Source: an uncultured Streptococcus sp.
Lineage (GTDB): Bacteria > Bacillota > Bacilli > Lactobacillales > Streptococcaceae
Reading direction: 5' to 3'
Assembly (NCBI GenBank): GCA_934201655.1
Contig: CAKPXD010000039.1
Location: forward strand, 1-10,450
DNA: 10,450 bases
The first letter of the stretch is position 1; each line of letters opens with the position of its first letter. The notes beneath the pieces were generated by a model. The model was given only the letters and a program-made list of their open reading frames with translations. It did no database searches and was not told the origin of the DNA. Positions 1 to 6,282 of the stretch are shown here, piece by piece. A program made the position numbers and the translations under genes.

Positions 1-592
1 CAGTCAATTTTTGCAAGTGGTCAAGGTGAAGACCTTTCCAGTTTGCTGGGTAAGGACCGTGGATGTTACCGATACCAGCTGCCAAGAAGTCGATACCAGT
101 TGCAACCATTGCTTTAGCGTCTTCGATTGGAGCCAATTCACCTTTACCGATGATTCCGTCTTCTTCACCACCGATAGTACCAACTTCAGCTTCTACTGAG
201 ATACCTTTAGCGTGTGCTTTTTCAACAACGTCTTTAGCCAATTTAAGGTTTTCTTCAACTGGAAGGTGTGAACCGTCAAACATGATTGAAGTGTAACCAA
301 CTTCGATACACTCAAGTGCATCTTCGTAGTGACCGTGGTCAAGGTGGATAGCTACTGGTACAGTGATACCCATTGATTCTACAAGGTTAGCGATCAAGTT
401 GCGAGCAACTTTGTAACCACCCATGTATTTAGCAGCACCCATTGAAGTTTGGATCAAAACTGGAGCTTTTTTAGCTTCTGCTGCACGCAAGATAGCTTGA
501 GTCCACTCAAGGTTGTTTGTGTTAAATCCACCAACTGCATAACCGTTGTCACGAGCTGCTTGGACAAATTTTTCTGCTGAAACGATTGCCAT
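1..592 (-). CDS. fba: Class II fructose-1,6-bisphosphate aldolase, N-terminal part (runs off the left edge)
   Basis: Glycolytic enzyme that reversibly splits fructose-1,6-bisphosphate into DHAP and glyceraldehyde-3-phosphate using a bound divalent metal. 197 codons are visible, beginning MAIVSAEKFVQAARDNGYAV; the family in streptococci is about 293 residues, so roughly the last third lies outside the window. The class II signature IHLDHGHYEDAL spans residues 82-93, with the expected catalytic Asp85 and metal ligand His86; IHGPYPANW at 177-185 supplies the second metal histidine, His178. GTIGGEEDG at 139-147 is the usual active-site loop. The ATG at 592 is chosen because a perfect AGGAGG (607-602) lies 9 nt upstream; an in-frame ATG further up lies before that SD and is rejected. 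Codon choice is strongly biased, as expected for an abundant enzyme. It follows vncS on the same strand but has its own promoter. Confidence 0.97.
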   Translation of the reverse strand, partial: MAIVSAEKFVQAARDNGYAVGGFNTNNLEWTQAILRAAEAKKAPVLIQTSMGAAKYMGGYKVARNLIANLVESMGITVPVAIHLDHGHYEDALECIEVGYTSIMFDGSHLPVEENLKLAKDVVEKAHAKGISVEAEVGTIGGEEDGIIGKGELAPIEDAKAMVATGIDFLAAGIGNIHGPYPANWKGLHLDHLQKLT

Positions 593-617
593 TTTATCAG
601 GCCTCCTGTATATTTTT

Positions 618-631
618 ATGGGATATCCCAT
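618..631. repeat. 14-bp perfect palindrome in the fba leader
   Basis: ATGGGATATCCCAT is fully self-complementary. It lies just downstream of the predicted fba start point and about 10 nt upstream of the SD. It could be a repressor operator or, as RNA, a minimal hairpin; a loopless 14-mer makes an operator slightly more plausible. No regulator is identified. Confidence 0.55.
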
Positions 632-642
632 TTACATTGTTC

Positions 643-671
643 ATTTTATCACTTTTTGATAAAAAAATCTA
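643..671 (-). promoter_or_regulatory. fba promoter (extended -10)
   Basis: On the minus strand, TG-A-TAAAAT (651-643) is an extended -10 one base from TATAAT. A weak TAGATT (671-666) sits 17 nt upstream as the -35. The start point would be near 636, giving a leader of about 44 nt before the aldolase ATG. The -35 overlaps the T-run after vncS, so promoter and upstream termination signal share sequence. Confidence 0.5.
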
Positions 672-710
672 GTTTTTCCTGTAGTTTAGATTGAATTTCT
701 TCTATCTAAA
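661..710 (-). terminator. Weak terminator candidate after vncS, with two alternative stems
   Basis: On the minus strand, AATCTA (692-687) pairs with TAGATT (671-666), followed by a continuous T-run to 661: a weak AT-only six-pair stem with a 15-nt loop. A competing seven-pair stem uses TTTAGAT (710-704) and ATCTAAA (691-685). The middle ATCTA element can pair with either flank, so the two stems exclude each other. Stability is low and read-through into fba is likely. Confidence 0.3.
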
Positions 711-739
711 AATATGGAACTCTCCTCAAAGTCCTAATT

Positions 740-2059
740 TTATAGGTCTTTAGGTAGGTTCATATAAAAGACTAAGTGGTCTTCATATCTTTCAAAGCGA
801 TAGTCAATTTCTTCATTTTCTAATAAACTTTTGACTACGAATAGTCCCAAACCAGCTCCCTTACTTTGGCGACTAGAAGTCGTAAAGGATTGTTCAAACT
901 TATCTTGCTCTTCGGTTGTACAGGTGTTTTCAATGAAAAACCAGCCATCTTCTATCCCAATTTTTAGATAGCCTCCTTGGACAGAGTGTTTCACCGCATT
1001 ACTGATAAGGTTGGAAAGAATCAGCTTGAGTACTGAAGGATTTAGATAAACGTGCTGATCAGTTAGTTGGTTCTCTACTGAGATTTTTCTCTCCTTGGCT
1101 AACAAGTCATAGTCCTTCAATAGAAGATTGGTCATATCCAGAAGATTGATTTCTTCCTTCTTATCTCGCAATTCCTGTACCGAAGAAAGGGATAGAATTT
1201 GCTGGACATGGTGACTTAAGTCATCCACAATTCCTAGAGAAACTCCAAGGTAATGGTCTCTATCTTTATAACGTCCGATATTGGCTTGCATATTCTCCAG
1301 AAGAATCTTCAGACTAGCAAGAGGTGTCTTGAGTTCATGGGAAGCTCCTCGCAAAAACTCAACCTTCATTTTTTCTAGCCGGAGAATAGCTTCATTCTTT
1401 TCATGTAAGTCCGCAATAACGGTCAAGAGATGCTGATAGAGGCTATTGATTTGCTCCTTGAGATCCCCAATCTCGTCCTTAGAATCCACGCGCAACCTCA
1501 CTTCTGCATCTAAATCCATCATCCGTCGAGTCACTCGTTTGATTTCCAAAATAGGAGCAACAATGGTTCTAGCATAGATAAAGGCAATGAGGAGCGAAAT
1601 GATGAAAGACGCTAATAAAGTATAAGGCAGAAATTGAAGACTGATATCTTCTGCTTCTTTCTGCAAATCCATAGAAGCTAAAAACTGTAAGGTCATCGTC
1701 TGACCATCCTTAGTTTGAACTTCTCTTTCCTCAATAACCAAGGAGGCCGTTTGCCGTTGTTTATCAATGGGAAGATTATCATTGACTTCCAACTTATCCT
1801 GAGTCATCTCTCCCTTGATGGATCCCTTAATATCACTACTTTGAGAATAAAGATCAAGGACTTCCTGGATAGTTTGACTGTCCTTTCCTTGGAGGGATTG
1901 TGCAATTTCGGTAGCCTTGAGGCCTATGCTCTCCTGACGGTGACTGAGATAGGTCAGGGGAAAGAGGAAATAGATGGCTAAATGCAAACAAATAACCAAG
2001 GTAGAAAATACCGAGAAGGTATAGATAAAAATTTTTTTAAATAAACCTGAACGTCTCAT
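740..2059 (-). CDS. vncS: Sensor histidine kinase VncS
   Basis: Membrane sensor kinase partnered with VncR, 439 aa. Order: short cytoplasmic N-terminus, TM1 (about 9-33), extracytoplasmic sensor region (about 34-142), TM2 (about 143-163), HAMP linker (about 163-216) with DEIGDLKEQIN, then the dimerisation domain with H-box HELKTP (241-246; His241 is the predicted phospho-acceptor). The ATPase domain has N-box LILSNLISNAVKH (346-358) and a glycine loop KGAGLGL (400-406). The usual DxGxG G1 box is not visible; the position reads FIENTC (375-380), and pneumococcal VncS, as I recall it, is similar there. The start overlaps the vncR stop by 4 nt (ATGA), with GGAGA just upstream, indicating translational coupling. 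VncS was linked to vancomycin tolerance in S. pneumoniae, a claim later disputed. The signal sensed is not evident here. Confidence 0.95.
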   Translation of the reverse strand: MRRSGLFKKIFIYTFSVFSTLVICLHLAIYFLFPLTYLSHRQESIGLKATEIAQSLQGKDSQTIQEVLDLYSQSSDIKGSIKGEMTQDKLEVNDNLPIDKQRQTASLVIEEREVQTKDGQTMTLQFLASMDLQKEAEDISLQFLPYTLLASFIISLLIAFIYARTIVAPILEIKRVTRRMMDLDAEVRLRVDSKDEIGDLKEQINSLYQHLLTVIADLHEKNEAILRLEKMKVEFLRGASHELKTPLASLKILLENMQANIGRYKDRDHYLGVSLGIVDDLSHHVQQILSLSSVQELRDKKEEINLLDMTNLLLKDYDLLAKERKISVENQLTDQHVYLNPSVLKLILSNLISNAVKHSVQGGYLKIGIEDGWFFIENTCTTEEQDKFEQSFTTSSRQSKGAGLGLFVVKSLLENEEIDYRFERYEDHLVFYMNLPKDL

Positions 2060-2712
2060 TTTCTCTCCAATTTATAACCAACATTGCGCACGGTAAGAAT
2101 ACAGTCTAAATCCAATTTTTTCCGTAGTTCCTTGATATAGACATCAATCACTCTGTCAAAAGGAACCTCATCTGTCATCTTCCATACAGCATCGATAATC
2201 TGCGACCGTGTTAAGGCTCGACCTTCATTTTTAACCAGATAGTTTAAAATTTCCAGTTCTTTTGCATTCACTGCAACTTCTTGATCAGCCACTTTGGCAC
2301 TATAGCTGTCAAAGTCTACCTCGGTGTCCCTATAGGTAAAAATACGACTTACATCATAATAACGTTTAAAGATGGCATCCACTCGTACTTTTAACAAAGA
2401 TAGAGAAAAAGGCTTTTCCAAATAACCATCAGCCAATGCAGCAAAGGCACTCATCTTATATTCTTCGTCCTGAAAGGCTGTCAACATCAAGACAGGAACT
2501 TGACTACTTTTTCGGATTTCTGACAAAACCTCTAAACCATTGAGTTTAGGCATTTGAATATCTAAGAGAACCAAGGCAACTTGGTGATTGGAAAATTGTT
2601 CTAAGGCCTCAAGGCCATCTGCTGCCTGAATGGTTTCATAGCCACAATCCGTCAAATAGTCACTAATTCCCTCGCGGATCATGTCTTCATCTTCTACAAT
2701 TAGAATTTTCAT
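2056..2712 (-). CDS. vncR: Response regulator VncR (OmpR/PhoB family)
   Basis: DNA-binding response regulator of 218 aa, phosphorylated by VncS. The receiver domain (1 to about 118) has the acidic pair in VEDED (7-10), phospho-acceptor Asp51 in LLDIQMPKLNG, Thr78 and Lys100 of EKPF, so all switch residues are present. The C-terminal winged helix (about 125-217) shows the OmpR-type recognition region DRVIDVYIKELRKKL (186-200) and the closing TVRNVGYKLE wing. Its stop overlaps the vncS start by 4 nt. The ATG at 2712 follows AAAAGGA (2724-2718). It lies directly after vexp3 on the same strand, separated by a 70-bp gap holding a hairpin and a TATAAT. Context suggests it controls the vex exporter operon and perhaps itself. 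The OmpR-family domain predicts binding to direct repeats with an 11-bp period, and such a repeat is present at the vex promoter. Confidence 0.96.
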   Translation of the reverse strand: MKILIVEDEDMIREGISDYLTDCGYETIQAADGLEALEQFSNHQVALVLLDIQMPKLNGLEVLSEIRKSSQVPVLMLTAFQDEEYKMSAFAALADGYLEKPFSLSLLKVRVDAIFKRYYDVSRIFTYRDTEVDFDSYSAKVADQEVAVNAKELEILNYLVKNEGRALTRSQIIDAVWKMTDEVPFDRVIDVYIKELRKKLDLDCILTVRNVGYKLERK

Positions 2713-2733
2713 ATAAATCCTTTTCTATCAAAA

Positions 2734-2777
2734 ATGCTACCTATATTATATCTCATTTGAATGAGAATAGGTAGCAT
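2734..2777 (-). terminator. Hairpin terminator after vexp3, containing the vncRS -10
   Basis: The lower stem ATGCTACCTAT (2777-2767) pairs perfectly over 11 bp with ATAGGTAGCAT (2744-2734). The upper stem TCTCATT (2766-2760) pairs with AATGAGA (2757-2751) around a 2-nt loop. The only unpaired bases are TATAAT (2750-2745), bulged on the 3' side. Four Ts follow the stem on the minus strand; GTTTTTT follows on the plus strand, so it could act in both directions. It begins 5 nt after the vexp3 stop. Confidence 0.7.
2745..2750 (-). promoter_or_regulatory. Candidate vncRS -10 (TATAAT in the hairpin bulge)
   Basis: This perfect TATAAT on the minus strand is 32 nt upstream of the vncR ATG and is the only good -10 in the gap. 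The -35 position 17 nt upstream reads TACCTA, a poor match, and there is no adjacent TG. A promoter of this kind would need an activator, or vncRS relies mainly on read-through from vex. TTCTCAT ends 10 nt before this -10, the same spacing as ATTTCAT before the vex -10. Confidence 0.45.
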
Positions 2778-2782
2778 GTTTT

Positions 2783-4162
2783 TTATTCACTATCCAACAA
2801 GAGTTCTTTTGGTTGTTTAAAGAGGAGATTGCTTGAAGCAAGTGCCATAACTAATACTACAAGAACTAAGCCAAGTACAAAGATGATAGCAAAGTCAGAA
2901 GGTTGAATGGAAATATCCAGACTTGAAAGTGTCTTACTAAAGCCGTCAACTTCTGCACCACCACCAAGATTAGAGGCTTGGGCTGCCTTACTAGCCTGCT
3001 TAGCCACATCTGATGTGACATTTGCAAGAACTGTATTTCCAATAGTACGAGCAGTATAGTTAGCTAAGAAGTAAGCTGAAATTAGTGCTGGAATTGCAAT
3101 CATAACTGCTTCTGTGATAAATTGACCTAGAATACTTGCTTGTTTTAGACCAATGGAAAGGAGAATTCCAACCTCTTTACGACGGGCGTTAATCCATAGT
3201 GTCAGTAAGAGAGCCAGTAGAAGAGCTGAGAAGCTCAAGCTACCCCAGAAGAGAAGATTAGCCATCTTGTACATACCTGAGATAGATTGTTCGAGGGCAG
3301 GATAGTTAGATGAACTCTTAATCAAGCTATACATCTTCCAGTTGATGCCGTTGATAGACCCTAGTTCTTGCATGACAGTATCTAGATTTTTATCTCCAGC
3401 CACAAAGAAGGTAGCATCTCCATAAATAGCTGTATCTTCTGTATAACCATAGAGTTGGGCTGCTGTGTGAATATCTGTGATAGCTGTATTCTCATAAAGT
3501 TCTTGTGAGTAAGTTACAGCAGATTTGTTGTGTCCATCAAAAAGTCCTTTGATCGTTACTTCTACTGTTTCCTTTGCTCCTTTTTCATTATCTGCATCGT
3601 AGATATTGGAGTTCAGTTTGACCTTATCTCCTACCTTCCAGCCATGTTTAGCAGCCAAATCTTTGTGCATGAGAATCTGGTATTTGTCGTCATTGGTTAA
3701 ATGCTCACCTTCGACCAGTTTGTAAGAGCCTGACACAAATTTGTCCTCTTTAGAAGAGTCATTGACACCTGTTATCATCAAGCTACTTCCAAAACGTTGT
3801 GCTCGATCTGCAGTTAAATTTTTCTTGGTTTCAGGCGTTTCAATCAGTTCATAGCCTGTCAAATCACCGATAGCATTAATCCGTTTAATGTAGGATTCAA
3901 TGGCCTTATTCTCGGTAATTTTTTTGATATCTTCACCCTTGATATTCCCAGCACCACGTGGAGTTCCTTGGTTGACCCTACGATTGATTTGCATGGAGAA
4001 ACTATTGGTGATATTTTTAAAGGTTTCTTGAGAAGCCTTGGCTGTCGCACCCTTGATAGACAAGCCGACCAAACTCAAACTAGCCATCAAGAGAATGATA
4101 AGAAAGATCACAATAGACTTGAAAAATTTTCTTGTGACATAGGCAAATGCGTTGTGTAACAT
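2783..4162 (-). CDS. vex3: ABC exporter permease Vexp3 (FtsX/MacB-like)
   Basis: Integral membrane subunit of the Vex exporter, 459 aa. Layout is typical of the FtsX/MacB permease family: one N-terminal TM (about 15-37), a large extracytoplasmic domain (about 40-300), then three TMs (about 302-324, 350-370, 421-445). ARRKEVGILLSIGLK at 326-340 is the cytoplasmic coupling segment that contacts the ATPase. Residues 380-415, between TM3 and TM4, are rich in Ala, Gly and Ser, probably a flexible external loop. The ATG at 4162 has AAAGGA upstream. It lies 47 nt after vexp2 with no terminator between, so it is the third gene of the operon, and is followed by vncRS. It resembles Vexp1 in architecture and the two probably form a heterodimeric channel. 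The substrate is unknown. Confidence 0.94.
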   Translation of the reverse strand: MLHNAFAYVTRKFFKSIVIFLIILLMASLSLVGLSIKGATAKASQETFKNITNSFSMQINRRVNQGTPRGAGNIKGEDIKKITENKAIESYIKRINAIGDLTGYELIETPETKKNLTADRAQRFGSSLMITGVNDSSKEDKFVSGSYKLVEGEHLTNDDKYQILMHKDLAAKHGWKVGDKVKLNSNIYDADNEKGAKETVEVTIKGLFDGHNKSAVTYSQELYENTAITDIHTAAQLYGYTEDTAIYGDATFFVAGDKNLDTVMQELGSINGINWKMYSLIKSSSNYPALEQSISGMYKMANLLFWGSLSFSALLLALLLTLWINARRKEVGILLSIGLKQASILGQFITEAVMIAIPALISAYFLANYTARTIGNTVLANVTSDVAKQASKAAQASNLGGGAEVDGFSKTLSSLDISIQPSDFAIIFVLGLVLVVLVMALASSNLLFKQPKELLLDSE

Positions 4163-4209
4163 AAGATTCCTTTCTAGATTTACTTCCGTTTTTAATATGT
4201 TTAAAAGTT

Positions 4210-4857
4210 TTAGTTACTATTTTTCCTTGTTTCAGTCAATTTCTTATTCTTCAATTCCAGTGTAATATCTGATGCTTGCGCCACTTCTTTACTGTGGGTA
4301 ACGACAATTACACATTTACCTGTTTTCTCAGCAAGTGATTTGAGCAGTTCGATAATATCTCCGGCAGTTTTAGGGTCCAGATTTCCTGTTGGCTCATCAG
4401 CTAGAATAACTGGAGCTTCTGATACCAAACTGCGAGCGATGGCTACACGTTGTTGTTGACCACCTGATAACTGGAGAACGTTCCGCTTGATCTGACTTTC
4501 ATCCAAACCAAGCTCAAGAAGTGTATCCTTGCTTGCTTTTTTGTTGACCAAGCGGATATTTTCCAGCGGAGAAAGATAATCTATCAAGTTATAGTTTTGG
4601 AAAACCAAAGAGATATGGTGCATTCGGTGATAAGAATATCCTTGTTCACGAATATCCTTGCCTTCGAATAGGATAGCACCTTCGACTGGGCTATCAAGTC
4701 CTGCTAATAGAGATAAGAGTGTGGATTTTCCAGCTCCTGATTCTCCGATAATACTATAAAACTTACCAGGTTCAAAATCATAATTGATTTTATATAATAC
4801 TGCTTCTGCAGTGTTCTTGTAACGATAAGTAAGATCTTGTAATTGTAGTAAAGTCAT
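4210..4857 (-). CDS. vex2: ABC exporter ATPase Vexp2
   Basis: Nucleotide-binding subunit of the Vex exporter, 215 aa, of the LolD/MacB-type ATPase family that pairs with FtsX-like permeases. Walker A GESGAGKS is at 38-45, Q-loop Gln87 in LVFQNYN, signature LSGGQQQR at 130-137, Walker B VILADEP at 150-156 with catalytic Glu155, D-loop GNLD at 158-161, and H-loop His188 in VVTHSKE. Every catalytic motif is intact. The reading frame extends 26 codons upstream to 4935, but that region overlaps the end of vexp1. The ATG at 4857 is chosen because AAGGAGAA (4868-4861) lies in the 13-nt gap between the two genes, and because the domain begins immediately with MTLLQLQDLTYRYK. It sits between its two permeases. 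ATP hydrolysis here should drive substrate export by Vexp1/Vexp3. Confidence 0.96.
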   Translation of the reverse strand: MTLLQLQDLTYRYKNTAEAVLYKINYDFEPGKFYSIIGESGAGKSTLLSLLAGLDSPVEGAILFEGKDIREQGYSYHRMHHISLVFQNYNLIDYLSPLENIRLVNKKASKDTLLELGLDESQIKRNVLQLSGGQQQRVAIARSLVSEAPVILADEPTGNLDPKTAGDIIELLKSLAEKTGKCVIVVTHSKEVAQASDITLELKNKKLTETRKNSN

Positions 4858-4870
4858 AATTTCTCCTTCA

Positions 4871-6148
4871 TTAACTAATAGATGATAAAATTTCCTTAGG
4901 TGATTTTCTAAATAAAAATAGGAAACAAAGTGCAACTGACAAGCAGCTGATTATAAGTAGGAAGATATAAGATTCTCCAAATGATAGAAGACTTGTTGTA
5001 AGATTCGTTGCTTTTGCCAGAGTATCTTGTAGGGCAGCTTGGTCGCCACTTGCTAGTACAGTCTTCAAGAGATAGGAAGTAATGGCATTTCCTGCAAGAA
5101 ATGCTGGTAGAATCGCTGCCAATGAAACTAGGATGACTTCCAGGCAGAATTGGCTAAAGATTGCTATTTTCCCTTTACCTAGTGCCAATAAAATACCAAC
5201 CTCGTAGACTCGCTCTCGTAACCAAAGTGACAAGACCAAAACCAGCGCTCCCACACCAGCGATCATAATGCCATAGAGGAAAATCTGTAGGAAGGTTTGG
5301 AAGGTCGAAACCGAATCCTTGATTTGTTCAAAAGCCTTATTTTCCTTTTCAACTTGATAACCTTTCGTTTCCAGAGATAACTTTTCAACCTCTTGAATGA
5401 TACTATCCATATCTTTTGGATTTTCTAGATAGAAACGAGCGGCAGTTACTTGAGCTTCCTTATTTCCAAGAAGAGTTTGGCTACTTTCGTAGTCTGTATA
5501 GACCGTATTTTCACTAAAGTCTGATGATAGACCGGTAAATTTCTCTTGTTTTTTACCTGAGAAAATACCGACTATTTCAAACTCAAGAGTTTTTCCACTA
5601 CCATTTTCTACTTGTCCAGGACTTAAGTTGATCTTATCTCCTACTTTTAGATTGTTTTTCTTGGCCAAATCTTCATGGATTAAGATTTTTTTGCTATCTC
5701 CTTTTTCTATATGCCTTCCTTCTTTAAGTGTAAAGGCAGAGCTAGTAAAGGAGACATCCTTAGAGGAATCTTCTAAAGCTATCAAACTGATGAGATTTTT
5801 CTCAGCCTCTGTCAAATCATCCCGTTGAATGCTTTGTTCTCCAGTAACGACTTCTTTGTCAGTTAACTTGGCTATTGTTTCTAGCTCAGGTGAAATCTTC
5901 TCAAGTCCCTTTATGTTTTTAAGGTCATCTAGTTGAGACAGTTGAAAGGTCTGATCTGCTTCTATTCTTTTAATCGAAAAAGATGTATTCAATGAGCGAT
6001 AGAGATTATTTTCTACTGTTTTGTTGGACTTCATGAGCGTCAAACAAGCTGATATTCCAGCCAATAAGACAAATAGAATCAAGAATAATATGAGACTTCT
6101 CAGTCGTTTTCTGCTGACGTAAGCCCAAGCTCTTTGAGTGGGATTCAT
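4871..6148 (-). CDS. vex1: ABC exporter permease Vexp1 (FtsX/MacB-like)
   Basis: First gene of the vex operon, 425 aa. N-terminal TM (about 17-38), extracytoplasmic domain (about 40-283), then TMs at about 285-309, 335-357 and 393-413. RERVYEVGILLALGKGK (311-327) is the coupling segment and closely parallels the KEVGILLSIGLK segment of Vexp3. The external domain repeats motifs also found in Vexp3: DSSKD, LKEGRH, ILIHEDLAKK, KVGDKI (compare EDKF, LVEGEH, ILMHKDLAAK, KVGDKV), so the two permeases are paralogues. The frame is open upstream to 6223, but the start at 6148 (MNPTQRAWAYVSRKR) has GGAGG (6159-6155) 6 nt away and leaves a normal cytoplasmic N-terminus; the longer version would place coding sequence across the promoter. 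Transcription starts from the promoter at 6201-6174. Confidence 0.95.
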   Translation of the reverse strand: MNPTQRAWAYVSRKRLRSLILFLILFVLLAGISACLTLMKSNKTVENNLYRSLNTSFSIKRIEADQTFQLSQLDDLKNIKGLEKISPELETIAKLTDKEVVTGEQSIQRDDLTEAEKNLISLIALEDSSKDVSFTSSAFTLKEGRHIEKGDSKKILIHEDLAKKNNLKVGDKINLSPGQVENGSGKTLEFEIVGIFSGKKQEKFTGLSSDFSENTVYTDYESSQTLLGNKEAQVTAARFYLENPKDMDSIIQEVEKLSLETKGYQVEKENKAFEQIKDSVSTFQTFLQIFLYGIMIAGVGALVLVLSLWLRERVYEVGILLALGKGKIAIFSQFCLEVILVSLAAILPAFLAGNAITSYLLKTVLASGDQAALQDTLAKATNLTTSLLSFGESYIFLLIISCLSVALCFLFLFRKSPKEILSSIS

Positions 6149-6173
6149 ATAGCACCTCCATATTTGTAAAACC

Positions 6174-6201
6174 ATTATAATATTCAAATATGAAATGTTT
6201 A
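6174..6201 (-). promoter_or_regulatory. vex operon promoter
   Basis: On the minus strand, perfect -10 TATAAT (6179-6174) with TAAACA (6201-6196) as a 4/6 -35 at 16-nt spacing. The start point is near 6167, giving a leader of about 19 nt ending in GGAGG and the vexp1 ATG. The -35 is embedded in the ATTTCAT direct repeat, so a regulator bound there would act at the polymerase contact site. Confidence 0.65.
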
Positions 6202-6207
6202 TGAAAT
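6190..6207 (-). promoter_or_regulatory. Candidate VncR operator: two ATTTCAT repeats, 11-bp period
   Basis: ATTTCAT (6207-6201), AAAC, ATTTCAT (6196-6190): identical heptamers separated by 4 nt, the same geometry as PhoB-type direct-repeat sites. It overlaps the -35 and ends 10 nt before the -10 of vex. VncR is an OmpR/PhoB-family protein encoded in the same gene cluster. That it binds here is inference. Confidence 0.4.
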
Positions 6208-6212
6208 ACCAA

Positions 6213-6242
6213 AAAAAGAGCAAAAATATTTTTGCTCTTTTT
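6213..6242 (-). terminator. 30-bp perfect palindrome, second terminator between tRNA-Leu and vex
   Basis: A 15-bp arm ending in GAGC-AAAAA-T mirrors itself exactly about the 6227/6228 centre. The minus-strand reading ends GCTCTTTTTTT, a stem followed by T-run in the direction of tRNA transcription; the plus reading ends in five Ts. It lies immediately upstream of the vex promoter and should block read-through from the tRNA gene. An operator role is possible because it is only 11 bp from the vex -35. Confidence 0.65.
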
Positions 6243-6246
6243 GATG

Positions 6247-6274
6247 AAAAATAAAAAGCTAGCCAAAGCTAGCT
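6247..6274 (-). terminator. tRNA-Leu terminator
   Basis: On the minus strand, AGCTAGC (6274-6268), loop TTTG, GCTAGCT (6263-6257), then T-rich TTTTATTTT. A 7-bp perfect stem with a T-tract, 8 nt past the tRNA end: a standard intrinsic terminator. Confidence 0.85.
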
Positions 6275-6282
6275 CACTACTA

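Noticed and set aside
63..296. Plus-strand reading frame of 77 codons opposite fba
   Set aside because: Shadow of the aldolase gene, which is unmistakable on the minus strand; no ribosome site and serine/proline-rich antisense composition.
593..631. Longer aldolase start at an in-frame ATG 13 codons upstream
   Set aside because: The AGGAGG site lies between the two ATGs, and the family starts at MAIVSAEKF.
4858..4935. 26-codon N-terminal extension of Vexp2 into vexp1
   Set aside because: The SD at 4868-4861 and the immediate onset of the ABC domain at MTLLQLQD support the ATG at 4857.
6149..6223. 25-codon N-terminal extension of Vexp1
   Set aside because: It would place coding sequence over the TATAAT and GGAGG signals and add an unlikely aromatic-rich extension; the start at 6148 has a proper SD.
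6006..6266. 86-codon minus-strand frame covering the vexp1 start and the upstream hairpins
   Set aside because: Overlaps vexp1 out of frame, runs through the promoter and palindrome, and has no ribosome site; it does not resemble Pep27.
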